Below are positions 14,065 to 23,250 of a stretch of DNA of 64,000 bases, piece by piece. This stretch comes from Micromonospora endolithica. Lineage in GTDB: Bacteria; Actinomycetota; Actinomycetes; Mycobacteriales; Micromonosporaceae. Position numbers and translations under genes: made by a program. The notes beneath the pieces were generated by a model that saw only the letters and a program-made list of their open reading frames with translations, made no database searches and was not told where the DNA came from. The DNA is taken from assembly GCF_003626595.1 (NCBI RefSeq), contig NZ_RBAK01000010.1:1-64000 (forward strand). Reading direction: 5' to 3'. How positions within the stretch are numbered: position 1 is the first letter of the stretch; each line of letters starts with the position of its first letter.

Positions 14065-15729
14065 GTGACTCCCGCAGAACTCGCCGAGGTCGTCCTCACC
14101 GCAGCCCACGCCGTCTTCACCGAGCGGGGCCTGGACCGTGCCGCCCTGCCGGAGCGGACGGTGGTGGAGCGACCCCGAAACCCCGAGCACGGTGACTACG
14201 CCTCGACGCTGGCGCTCCAGCTCAGCAAGAAGGTGGGTGTCCCGCCGCGCGAGCTGGCCGCCGCCCTCGCCGAGCAGCTCGGTCGGGCCCCCGGGATCAA
14301 GTCGGTGGAGATCGCCGGTCCGGGCTTCCTCAACATCCGGCTCGACGCCGCCGCCGCAGGCCAGCTGGCCCGCGTGATCGTGGAGGCCGGCGCGGACTAC
14401 GGCACCAGCGACCGGCTCGCCGGCCAGAAGATCAACCTGGAGTTCGTGTCGGCCAACCCGACCGGCCCGGTGCACATCGGCGGTGTCCGCTGGGCGGCCG
14501 TCGGCGACGCGCTGTCCCGGCTGCTGCGGGCCACCGGCGCCGAGGTCGGCACGGAATACTACTTCAACGACGCCGGGTCCCAGATCGACCGGTTCGCCCG
14601 CTCGCTGCTGGCCGCCGCGAAGGGCGAGCCGGCCCCCGAGGACGGGTACGCCGGCGCTTACCTCACCGAGATCGCCACGCAGGTCCAGGCGCTCCGGCCG
14701 GACGTGCTGAGCCTCGACGACGCCGCCGCCCAGGAGGTGTTCCGGGTCGAGGGCGTCCAGCTGATGTTCGCCGAGATCAAGTCGTCGCTGCGGGACTTCG
14801 GGGTGGAGTTCGACACCTACTTCAACGAGAAGGACCTGCACGACTCCGGCGAGCTGGAGCACGCCCTGACCCGGCTGCGGGAGCAGGGCCACACCTTCGA
14901 GCACGACGGCGCGACCTGGCTGCGCACGACGGACTTCGGCGACGACAAGGACCGGGTGCTGCGCAAGTCCAACGGCGAGTGGACCTACTTCGCCGCCGAC
15001 TGCGCGTACTACCTGGACAAGCGGGAGCGCGGCTTCGACCGGGTCGTGATCATGCTGGGTGCCGACCACCACGGCTACATCGGCCGGATGAAGGCGATGT
15101 CCGCGTGCTTCGGCGACGACCCGGAGCACCACCTGGAGATCCTCATCGGCCAGCTGGTCAACCTGGTCCGCGACGGCGCCCCGGTGCGGATGAGCAAGCG
15201 GGCCGGCACGGTGGTCACCCTGGAGGACCTGGTCGAGGCGATCGGGGTGGACGCCGCCCGGTACGCGCTGGCCCGCTACTCGTCGGACTCCCCGATCGAC
15301 CTCGACGTGGAGCTGTGGACCAAGGCCGGCAACGACAACCCGGTCTTCTACGTGCAGTACGTCGCCGCCCGGACGGCCAGCGTCGGCCGGAACGCCGCCG
15401 AGGTCGGCCTGACCCGGGGCGACGCCGCGTCGTTCCACCCCGAGCTGCTCGGCCACGAGAAGGAGAACGAGCTGCTCAAGGCGCTCGCCCAGTTCCCCGC
15501 CGTGGTGGCCACCGCCGCCGAGCTGCGCGCGCCGCACCGGGTCGCGCGCTACCTGGAGGAGCTGGCCGGGGCGTACCACCGGTTCTACGACCACTGCCGG
15601 ATCCTGCCGCGCGGCGAGGAGGAGATCACCGACCTGCACCGGGCCCGGCTCTGGCTGAACGACGCCACCCGCACGGTGATCGCCAACGGCCTGCGGCTGC
15701 TCGGCGTCACCGCCCCGGAGCGGATGTAA
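14065..15729 (+). CDS. argS: Arginyl-tRNA synthetase
   Basis: 554-aa class I synthetase that charges tRNA-Arg. The N-terminal additional domain (residues about 1-110, with ERPRNPEHGDYASTLALQ) recognises the tRNA D-loop. The HIGH motif appears as HIGG (137-140, within NPTGPVHIGG), a usual variant in actinobacterial ArgRS. The KMSK-like loop is RMSKRAG near residue 375. The C-terminal DALR anticodon domain ends the protein (YHRFYDHCRIL, RTVIANGLRLLGV). GTG 14065 is chosen from the family N-terminus and the TAACAT box 6 nt before it. The stop overlaps the lysA start by one base, so argS and lysA are translationally coupled, a common actinobacterial arrangement. Confidence 0.97.
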   Translation: MTPAELAEVVLTAAHAVFTERGLDRAALPERTVVERPRNPEHGDYASTLALQLSKKVGVPPRELAAALAEQLGRAPGIKSVEIAGPGFLNIRLDAAAAGQLARVIVEAGADYGTSDRLAGQKINLEFVSANPTGPVHIGGVRWAAVGDALSRLLRATGAEVGTEYYFNDAGSQIDRFARSLLAAAKGEPAPEDGYAGAYLTEIATQVQALRPDVLSLDDAAAQEVFRVEGVQLMFAEIKSSLRDFGVEFDTYFNEKDLHDSGELEHALTRLREQGHTFEHDGATWLRTTDFGDDKDRVLRKSNGEWTYFAADCAYYLDKRERGFDRVVIMLGADHHGYIGRMKAMSACFGDDPEHHLEILIGQLVNLVRDGAPVRMSKRAGTVVTLEDLVEAIGVDAARYALARYSSDSPIDLDVELWTKAGNDNPVFYVQYVAARTASVGRNAAEVGLTRGDAASFHPELLGHEKENELLKALAQFPAVVATAAELRAPHRVARYLEELAGAYHRFYDHCRILPRGEEEITDLHRARLWLNDATRTVIANGLRLLGVTAPERM

Positions 15730-17114
15730 TGCGGGCGCACGAGGCCGGCGCCCTGCACGGTGACATCGGCAGCCGCGGGCCGGCCTGGCTGCGTCCGCCG
15801 GCCGACGTCAACGCCCTGGTGCCGGACCTGTGGCCGCGCAACGTGGTGCGCGCGACGGACGGCGCGCTCGCCGTCGCGGGCCTCTCGGTCCACGACGTCG
15901 CGGCCGAGTACGGGACGGCGGTGTACGTCCTGGACGAGGACGACCTGCGGTCGCGCTGCCGGGACTTCCGGGCCGCCTTCCCGACCGAGGACGTCTACTA
16001 CGCGGGCAAGGCGTTCCTCTGCCGCGCGGTGGTCCGGATCATCGCCGAAGAGGGACTGCACCTCGACGTCTGCACCGGGGGTGAGCTGGCCACCGCGCTG
16101 TCGGCGGGCATGCCCCCGGAGCGGATCGGGTTCCACGGCAACAACAAGTCGGTGTCCGAGCTGACCCGGGCGCTGGACGCCGGGGTGGGCCGGATCATCG
16201 TCGACTCGTTCACCGAGATCGACCGGCTCACCGCGCTGGCCCGCGAGCGGGGTGTCCGGCCGAGGGTGCTGGTCCGGGTGACCGTCGGTGTCGAGGCGCA
16301 CACCCACGAGTTCATCGCCACCGCCCACGAGGACCAGAAGTTCGGGTTCTCCCTGGCGGGCGGGGCGGCGGCGGCCGCCGCCTTCAAGATCCTCGACGAG
16401 GACGTCCTGGAGCTGCGGGGCCTGCACTCGCACATCGGCTCGCAGATCTTCGACGCCAACGGCTTCGAGGTCTCCGCTCGCCGGGTGCTCGCCCTTCAGG
16501 CGCAGATCCGTGACGCCCGCGGGGTGGAGCTGCCCGAGCTGGACCTGGGCGGCGGCTTCGGCATCGCGTACACGACCCAGGACGACCCGGCCACGCCGCA
16601 GGACCTCGCCAAGCGGTTGCGCAAGATCGTGGACTCGGAGTGCGCGGCGGAGCGGCTGGCCGTGCCGCACCTGTCCATCGAGCCCGGTCGGGCCATCGTC
16701 GGGCCGGCGGTCTTCACCCTCTACGAGGTGGGCACGGTCAAGGACGTCGACGGCATCCGGACGTACGTCAGTGTCGACGGGGGGATGAGCGACAACATCC
16801 GCACCGCCCTGTACGACGCGTCGTACTCGGCGACGCTCGCCTCCCGCGCCTCGACCGCGGAGCCGATGCTCGCCCGCGTGGTGGGAAAGCACTGTGAGTC
16901 CGGGGACATCGTGGTGAAGGATGAATTCCTGCCCGCCGACGTGCAGCCCGGAGATCTTCTCGCGGTACCCGGCACCGGTGCCTACTGCCGGAGCATGGCC
17001 AGCAACTACAACCACGTGCCCCGGCCGCCGGTGGTCGCGGTGCGGGACGGTCGAGCGCGACTGATCGTCCGGCGGGAGACCGAAGACGACCTGCTCGCAT
17101 TGGATGTTGGATGA
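15729..17114 (+). CDS. lysA: Diaminopimelate decarboxylase
   Basis: 461-aa PLP enzyme of fold type III that decarboxylates meso-diaminopimelate to L-lysine, the last lysine step. The PLP lysine is Lys94 in YYAGKAFLC. Other family blocks are LHSHIGSQIFD, LDLGGGFGIAY, SIEPGRAIVG and the catalytic Cys region KHCESGDIV from the partner subunit, then GAYCRSMASNYN. The ATG overlaps the argS stop (TAATG). The stop overlaps the hom start (ATGA), so argS-lysA-hom form one unit. The approximately 40-residue N-terminal extension before the barrel is usual in actinobacteria. Confidence 0.97.
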   Translation: MRAHEAGALHGDIGSRGPAWLRPPADVNALVPDLWPRNVVRATDGALAVAGLSVHDVAAEYGTAVYVLDEDDLRSRCRDFRAAFPTEDVYYAGKAFLCRAVVRIIAEEGLHLDVCTGGELATALSAGMPPERIGFHGNNKSVSELTRALDAGVGRIIVDSFTEIDRLTALARERGVRPRVLVRVTVGVEAHTHEFIATAHEDQKFGFSLAGGAAAAAAFKILDEDVLELRGLHSHIGSQIFDANGFEVSARRVLALQAQIRDARGVELPELDLGGGFGIAYTTQDDPATPQDLAKRLRKIVDSECAAERLAVPHLSIEPGRAIVGPAVFTLYEVGTVKDVDGIRTYVSVDGGMSDNIRTALYDASYSATLASRASTAEPMLARVVGKHCESGDIVVKDEFLPADVQPGDLLAVPGTGAYCRSMASNYNHVPRPPVVAVRDGRARLIVRRETEDDLLALDVG

Positions 17115-18436
17115 CGTCACCTGTGCGTTTGGCACTGCTCGGTTGCGGCACGGTCGGCCAGGAGGTGGTCCGGCTGCTGCACGAGCAGTCGGCCGACCTG
17201 GCCGCCCGGATCGGCGCGCCGCTGGAGATCGCCGGCATCGCCGTACGCCGGATCGGCCGGGACCGGGGTGACCTGCCGGTCGACCCGACGCTGTTCACCA
17301 CCGACCCGCTCGGCCTGATCAAGCGCGACGACGTCGACGTGGTGATCGAGGTGGTCGGCGGCATCGAACCGGCCCGGACCTGGCTGGTGGAGGCGCTGCG
17401 CGCGGGCAAGAGCGTGGTCACCGCCAACAAGGCGCTGCTCGCCGAGGACGGCGCGGCGCTGCACGACGCGGCGGCCGAGGGCGGCGGTGACCTCTACTAC
17501 GAGGCGTCCGTGGCCGGCGCGATCCCGCTGCTGCGTCCGCTGCGTGAGTCGCTGCACGGCGACCGGATCACCCGGGTCACCGGCATCGTCAACGGCACCA
17601 CCAACTTCATCCTCTCCGCGATGGACGCCACCGGCGCCGGCTTCGCCGAGGCACTGGAGGAGGCCACCGAACTGGGTTACGCGGAGGCCGACCCGACCGC
17701 CGACGTCGAGGGCTTCGACGCCGCCGCGAAGGCCGCGATCCTCGCCTCGCTGGCCTTCCACACCCGGGTGGCCGCGGCGGACGTGCACCGCGAGGGCATC
17801 ACCGAGGTCACCGCCGCCGACGTGGCCAGCGCCCGGGCGATGGGCTGCACCATCAAGCTGCTCTGCATCGCCGCCCGGGGTGCCGACGCGGCCGGCCGCG
17901 AGACGGTCGGCGTCCGGGTGCATCCGGCGATGATCCCTCTGACCCACCCCCTGGCGAGCGTCGGCGACGCGTTCAACGCGGTCTTCGTCGAGGCCGACGC
18001 GGCCGGGCAGCTCATGTTCTACGGCCGGGGCGCGGGCGGCGCACCCACCGCCAGCGCGGTGCTCGGCGACGTGGTCGCGGTGTCCCGCAACCGGCTCGCC
18101 GGGGTCCGCGCGGCCAGCGAGTCCGCCTACGCGGACCTGGCGGTACGGCCGATGGGGGAGGCCCTCACCCGCTACCACATCAGTCTCGACGTGGCCGACC
18201 GGCCGGGTGTGCTGGAAGCGGTGGCCGGCGTGTTCGCCCGGCACGACGTGTCCATCGCGACCGTCCGGCAGGGCCCGGCGGGCGGCGGTCCGGCCGGCCG
18301 GGGCGACGACGCGGACCTGGTCATCGTCACCCACGTCGCCCCGGACGCCGCGCTCGCCGCGACCGTCCGGGAGCTGCGGGGCCTGGACATCGTCCGGTCG
18401 GTGGCCAGCGTCCTGCGGGTCGAGGGCGGCGCCTGA
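17111..18436 (+). CDS. hom: Homoserine dehydrogenase
   Basis: 441 aa. It reduces aspartate semialdehyde to homoserine with NAD(P)H at the entry to threonine and methionine synthesis. The Rossmann domain begins LLGCGTVGQEVVRLL (residues 9-23). VVTANKALLA and the family signature ELGYAEADPTADVEGFDAAA hold the substrate and catalytic residues. A C-terminal ACT domain (about 350-440, YHISLDVADRPGVLEAVAGV) probably senses threonine for feedback inhibition. ATG 17111 overlaps the lysA stop by 4 nt. thrC follows after 112 bp. Confidence 0.97.
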   Translation: MTSPVRLALLGCGTVGQEVVRLLHEQSADLAARIGAPLEIAGIAVRRIGRDRGDLPVDPTLFTTDPLGLIKRDDVDVVIEVVGGIEPARTWLVEALRAGKSVVTANKALLAEDGAALHDAAAEGGGDLYYEASVAGAIPLLRPLRESLHGDRITRVTGIVNGTTNFILSAMDATGAGFAEALEEATELGYAEADPTADVEGFDAAAKAAILASLAFHTRVAAADVHREGITEVTAADVASARAMGCTIKLLCIAARGADAAGRETVGVRVHPAMIPLTHPLASVGDAFNAVFVEADAAGQLMFYGRGAGGAPTASAVLGDVVAVSRNRLAGVRAASESAYADLAVRPMGEALTRYHISLDVADRPGVLEAVAGVFARHDVSIATVRQGPAGGGPAGRGDDADLVIVTHVAPDAALAATVRELRGLDIVRSVASVLRVEGGA

Positions 18437-18548
18437 CCCGGCGTCTCGCCTGGTGGTTAACCGTGGGTGCGACGAGGATGGGTGCGCAAGGCTGGACCAC
18501 GCTGGACGGGAGCCCCCGGGGAGCGGGGCACGGAGCGAGGAGAGCGAC

Positions 18549-19598
18549 ATGTGGCGGGGTCTGATCGACGCGTACGCCGACCGGCTGCCGGTCACCGAGG
18601 CCACGCCCGTCGTCACCCTGCACGAGGGGAACACCCCGCTGCTGCCCGCGCCGGTGCTCTCGGCCCGGCTCGGCTGTGACGTCTGGTTGAAGGTCGAGGG
18701 GGCCAACCCGACCGGCTCCTTCAAGGACCGGGGCATGACGCTGGCCGTCTCCAAGGCGGTCGAGGCCGGCAACAAGGCGATCATCTGCGCCTCCACCGGC
18801 AACACCAGCGCCTCCGCCGCCGCGTACGCGGCCCGCGCCGGCCTGACCTGCGCCGTCCTCGTGCCGCAGGGCAAGATCGCACTCGGCAAGCTCGCCCAGG
18901 CGCTGGTGCACGGCGCCAAGCTGCTCCAGGTCACCGGCAACTTCGACGACTGTTTGGCGCTGGCCGCGAAGCTCGCCCAGGACTACCCGGTGGCCCTGGT
19001 CAACTCGGTCAACATCGACCGCCTGCACGGGCAGAAGACGGCCGCGTTCGAGATCGTCGAGGCGCTCGGCGACGCACCGGACATCCACTGCCTGCCGGTC
19101 GGCAACGCCGGCAACGTGTCGGCGTACTGGCTGGGCTACTCCGAGGACCTCGCCGCCGGCAACACCACCCGCGCCCCGAAGATGTACGGCTTCCAGGCCT
19201 CCGGTGCCGCGCCCATCGTCACCGGCAAGGTGGTCCGCGAGCCGTCGACCATCGCCACCGCGATCCGCATCGGCAACCCGGCGAGCTGGACGAAGGCGCT
19301 GGACGCCCGGGACTCCTCCGGCGGTCTGATCGCCGCGGTGACCGACCGGGAGATCCTGGCCGCGTACCGGCTGCTCGCCCGCGAGGTCGGCGTCTTCGTG
19401 GAGTTGGGCAGCGCGGCGAGCGTGGCCGGTCTGCTCCAGCAGGCCGCGCAGGGACGGGTCCCGGCCGGTTCCACGGTCGTCTGCACGGTCACCGGGCACG
19501 GCCTGAAGGACCCGGAGTGGGCCATCACGACCGCGCCCGCCCCGGTCACCATCGCCAACGACCCCCTCGCCGCGGCCCGCTCCCTCGACCTGGCCTGA
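18549..19598 (+). CDS. thrC: Threonine synthase
   Basis: 349-aa PLP enzyme (fold type II) converting O-phosphohomoserine to threonine. The PLP lysine is Lys59 in NPTGSFKDRG. The phosphate-binding loop is near GNAGNVSAYW, and STGNTSASAAAYAA is also characteristic. Its length fits the shorter bacterial and actinobacterial class. ATG 18549 has a purine-rich site (GCGAGGAGAGCGAC) before it. It follows hom, but thrB, its normal partner, lies 5 kb downstream beyond two transporter genes. Confidence 0.97.
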   Translation: MWRGLIDAYADRLPVTEATPVVTLHEGNTPLLPAPVLSARLGCDVWLKVEGANPTGSFKDRGMTLAVSKAVEAGNKAIICASTGNTSASAAAYAARAGLTCAVLVPQGKIALGKLAQALVHGAKLLQVTGNFDDCLALAAKLAQDYPVALVNSVNIDRLHGQKTAAFEIVEALGDAPDIHCLPVGNAGNVSAYWLGYSEDLAAGNTTRAPKMYGFQASGAAPIVTGKVVREPSTIATAIRIGNPASWTKALDARDSSGGLIAAVTDREILAAYRLLAREVGVFVELGSAASVAGLLQQAAQGRVPAGSTVVCTVTGHGLKDPEWAITTAPAPVTIANDPLAAARSLDLA

Positions 19599-19723
19599 CC
19601 GGGACCGGCCGCGCCCGTCCGCCGGGTGCGGCGACGCGGAGCCCGGCGAGGGCGGTGGAGATCGGGTGGGGGACACTCTGGGTGATCCCGAAACAGTTTC
19701 CCCTTCAGGAGTGAGCCACGCCG

Positions 19724-22700
19724 ATGTCGCTGCTCGCCAGATTCAGCCTCGCCAACCGGGGGCTGATTGCCCTCATCGCGGTGGTGACCACGGCGTTCGG
19801 TGCGTTCGCCGTACCGTCGCTGAAGCAGCAACTCCTGCCGTCGCTGGAGTTCCCGGCCGCGTTCATCGTCGCCGCGTACCCCGGCGCCGGCCCGGAGATC
19901 GTCGAGTCCCAGGTCACCGAGCCGATCGAGAACAGCCTCCAGGGCATCACCGGCCTGGAGAAGGTCACCTCGACCTCGCGTGAGGGCTCGACGACCGTCC
20001 AGGTGCAGTACGAGTTCGGCACCGACCTGGACGACATCTCCAACAAGATGCAGACCGCGCTCAACCGGATCGACGCGCAACTGCCGGAGGGCGTCGACCC
20101 GCAGGTCATCGTCGGCAGCACCGACGACCTCCCGGCCGTGGTGATCGCCGCCGCCGGCGGTGACGACCAGCGGGCCCTGGGCGAGAAGCTGCGGACCACC
20201 GTCGTACCCGAGCTGGAGGCCATCGAGGGGGTCCGCACCGTCGAGGTGACCGGCACCCGCGACGAGGTCGTGGTGGTCACCCCGGACCCGGCCAAGCTGG
20301 CCGCCGCGCGCCTCGCGCCGACCGCGATCGGGGAGGCCCTGCGCAGCAACGGCGTGGCGGTGCCGGCCGGCGCCGTCGTCGACGGGACCCGTGGACTGCC
20401 GGTCCAGGTGGGCACCCCGCTGGCCGGCATCGACGACCTGCGCGGCATCGTCATCCCGCGCACCCCGCCGGCCGTACCGGTCCGGCTCGGCGACGTAGCC
20501 TCGGTCGAGCAGCAGCTCGCCCCGGCCACCGCGATCACCCGTACCAACGGCAAGGACAGCCTCGGCGTCGCCGTCACGGCCGCGCCGGACGGCAACGCGG
20601 TGGAGATCTCGCACGAGATCCGCGACCGGCTCGCCGACCTGCGGACCGCGTCCGGCGCCGAGCTGACCGTGGTCTTCGACCAGGCGCCGTTCGTCGAGAA
20701 GTCGATCGAGAGCCTGACCACCGAGGGCCTGCTGGGTCTGGTCATGGCCGTCGTGGTCATCCTGGTCTTCCTGCTCTCGGTACGCTCCACCGTCGTCACC
20801 GCGGTCTCCATCCCGCTGTCGGTGGTGGTGGCGCTGATCGCCCTCTGGGTCGGCGACTACTCGCTCAACCTGCTCACCCTCGGCGCGCTCACCATCGCGG
20901 TCGGCCGGGTGGTCGACGACTCGATCGTGGTGCTGGAGAACATCAAGAGACACCTGGAGTACGGCGAGGAGAAGCGGACCGCCATCCTCACCGCGGTGCG
21001 GGAGGTCGCCGGCGCGGTGACCGCGTCCACACTGACCACGGTCGCCGTGTTCGCGCCGATCGCGCTGGTGGGCGGCTTCGTCGGGCAGCTCTTCGCGCCG
21101 TTCGCGATCACCGTGACGGTGGCGCTGCTCGCCTCGCTGCTGGTGTCGCTGACCGTCATCCCGGTGCTGGCGTACTGGTTCCTCAGGCCCGCCGGCTCCA
21201 CCGTGGACGACGCGGCGGTCCGCCGGGCGGCGGAGGAGAAGGAACTTCGCAGCCCGTTGCAGCGCGCGTACCTGCCGGTGATCGGCTTCGCCACCGGTAA
21301 GCGGGCGACCCGCTGGATCACCCTCGGACTCGGCGTGCTGGTGCTCTTCGGCACCTTCGGCCTGTCCCGGCAGCTCGAGACGAACTTCCTGGACGACTCC
21401 GGCCAGGACACCATGAACATCAGCCAGGAACTGCCGGCGGGCACCGGCCTGGCCGGCACCGACGCGGCGGCCCGCCAGGTCGAGGCGGTGCTGGCCGGCA
21501 CCGACGGCGTCGAGACCTACCAGGTGACGGCCGGCTCCGGGGACACCCCGTGGGCCGGTGGCGGCGGCAACAACGTCGCTACCTGGTCGCTGTCGCTCGG
21601 TGACGAGACCGACGCCAAGGAGATGCGCGGGATCCTGCGGGAGAAGTTCGCGGCGCTCGGCGACGGGGCCGGCGAGTTCACCTTCGGCGCCGGGCAGGGC
21701 GGCGCGTCCGCCAACCAGCTCGAGGTGGTCGTCCAGGCCGGCGAGCCGGAGGTGCTGGAGCGGGCCGTCGGCGAGGTCGAGGCGGCGATGAAGGGCCTCG
21801 ACGGCGTCGAGGACGTGACCACCGGCCTCGCGGCCCGGGTGGACCGGGTCCAGGTCACCGTCGACCGGCTGGCCGCCGGGCGGTACGGACTCAGCGAGGC
21901 GGCGGTCGGGCAGCTGGTCGCCCAGGCGTACCGGGGTGCCCCACTGGGCCAGGTGACCCTCGACGACGGGCAGCAGGACGTGGTGCTGCGGAGCACCGCC
22001 CCGCCGCCGGTGACCGTCGACCAGCTCCGGGCGCTGCCGGTCGGTCCGGTGAAGCTCGACGACATCGCCGAGATCACCACGGCCGCCGGGCCGCAGCAGG
22101 TCACCCGGGTGGACGGCGAGCGCAGTGTCTCGGTCACCGGTGCCGCCACCGGCTCCAACCTGGGTGCGATCAGCCAGGAGTTGCAGAAGAAGCTGGACGG
22201 CATCGACGTGCCGGGGGCGACCTTCGCCATCGGTGGCGTCAGCGCCGACCAGGAGGAGGCCTTCGCCGACCTCGGACTGGCGGTGCTGGCGGCCATCGCG
22301 ATCGTCTTCCTGATCATGGTGGCCACGTTCCGCAGCCTGACCCAGGCGCTGATCCTGCTGATCTCCATCCCGTTCGCGGCGACCGGCGCGATCGGTCTGC
22401 TGCTGGCCACCGGCACCCCGTTGGGCGTGCCGGCGCTGATCGGCGTGCTCATGCTGGTCGGCATCGTGGTGACCAACGCGATCGTGCTGCTCGACCTGGT
22501 CAACCAGTACCGCGCGCAGGGCATGGGCGTCCAGGAGGCGGTGGTGGAGGGCGGCCGGCGTCGACTGCGGCCGATCCTGATGACCGCGGTGGCGACCATC
22601 TTCGCGCTGCTGCCGATGGCGATGGGCCTGACCGGTGAGGGCGGCTTCATCTCGAAGCCGCTGGCGATCGTGGTGATCGGCGGTCTGCTCAGCTCGACCC

Positions 22701-23095
22701 TGCTGACCCTGATCCTGGTGCCGACGCTGTACGCGATGGTGGAGAACACCAAGGAGTCGCTGCGGGCCCGTCGTGCCCGCCGTCGCTCCGGCGGCGCTCC
22801 GGCGGACGCGGGCGGCGGCTCCGGGTCTTCGGCCGGCGGTGCCACCCCGGGCGAGGACGTCCCCTCTCCGGCCGGCGGTGCCACCCCGGTCGGCGGTGCC
22901 GCCGGTGACCCGGTCACGGCCGGGTCGGGGCGGGCCGCCGGCGGTGCTTCCGTCACGGGCGCTCCCGGCGACGGGGGTTCCACCGAGCCCCGGTCACGGC
23001 CGGCCCCCTCGGGTGCGCTCATCGACGGCACCGACCAGTTCGAGGTCCTGCGCCTGCCGAAGAGCCGCACCTCCCCGCTGCCCCCCACCGAATAG
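19724..23095 (+). CDS. RND-family efflux transporter (HAE1-like)
   Basis: 1123-aa proton-driven exporter with 12 expected membrane helices and two large extracytoplasmic loops. Helix 1 is at about residues 12-30, and the proton-relay Asp pair is in VGRVVDDSIVVLENI. The second-half signature GVLMLVGIVVTNAIVLLDLV is near residue 910. The C-terminus adds about 100 residues of Gly/Ser/Ala/Pro-rich low complexity (repeated PAGGATP units) and may be disordered. No membrane-fusion or outer-membrane partner is encoded beside it, as usual in Gram-positive bacteria. AGGAG precedes ATG 19724 by 12 nt. A long hairpin follows. Substrate unknown. Confidence 0.92.
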   Translation: MSLLARFSLANRGLIALIAVVTTAFGAFAVPSLKQQLLPSLEFPAAFIVAAYPGAGPEIVESQVTEPIENSLQGITGLEKVTSTSREGSTTVQVQYEFGTDLDDISNKMQTALNRIDAQLPEGVDPQVIVGSTDDLPAVVIAAAGGDDQRALGEKLRTTVVPELEAIEGVRTVEVTGTRDEVVVVTPDPAKLAAARLAPTAIGEALRSNGVAVPAGAVVDGTRGLPVQVGTPLAGIDDLRGIVIPRTPPAVPVRLGDVASVEQQLAPATAITRTNGKDSLGVAVTAAPDGNAVEISHEIRDRLADLRTASGAELTVVFDQAPFVEKSIESLTTEGLLGLVMAVVVILVFLLSVRSTVVTAVSIPLSVVVALIALWVGDYSLNLLTLGALTIAVGRVVDDSIVVLENIKRHLEYGEEKRTAILTAVREVAGAVTASTLTTVAVFAPIALVGGFVGQLFAPFAITVTVALLASLLVSLTVIPVLAYWFLRPAGSTVDDAAVRRAAEEKELRSPLQRAYLPVIGFATGKRATRWITLGLGVLVLFGTFGLSRQLETNFLDDSGQDTMNISQELPAGTGLAGTDAAARQVEAVLAGTDGVETYQVTAGSGDTPWAGGGGNNVATWSLSLGDETDAKEMRGILREKFAALGDGAGEFTFGAGQGGASANQLEVVVQAGEPEVLERAVGEVEAAMKGLDGVEDVTTGLAARVDRVQVTVDRLAAGRYGLSEAAVGQLVAQAYRGAPLGQVTLDDGQQDVVLRSTAPPPVTVDQLRALPVGPVKLDDIAEITTAAGPQQVTRVDGERSVSVTGAATGSNLGAISQELQKKLDGIDVPGATFAIGGVSADQEEAFADLGLAVLAAIAIVFLIMVATFRSLTQALILLISIPFAATGAIGLLLATGTPLGVPALIGVLMLVGIVVTNAIVLLDLVNQYRAQGMGVQEAVVEGGRRRLRPILMTAVATIFALLPMAMGLTGEGGFISKPLAIVVIGGLLSSTLLTLILVPTLYAMVENTKESLRARRARRRSGGAPADAGGGSGSSAGGATPGEDVPSPAGGATPVGGAAGDPVTAGSGRAAGGASVTGAPGDGGSTEPRSRPAPSGALIDGTDQFEVLRLPKSRTSPLPPTE

Positions 23096-23112
23096 ATCAG
23101 CGGGCACGGTTT

Positions 23113-23158
23113 CCCGGAGAGTGTGGCCGTTCCGCGCGGGATGGCCACACTTTCCGGG
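23113..23158. terminator. Long hairpin after the RND gene
   Basis: 16-bp arms with one G-T pair, CCCGGAGAGTGTGGCC (23113-23128) and GGCCACACTTTCCGGG (23143-23158), around a 14-nt loop. It starts 17 nt after the stop and probably terminates the RND transcript. Confidence 0.75.
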
Positions 23159-23250
23159 AGACCGCCGGTGCGGGCGGAGGTGCGCGGTCCGGGTGTCGGG
23201 TGTGCGCGGGGCGGAGGACGGTCGCGGGGCGGCCGGGTAGGGTCCGGTCC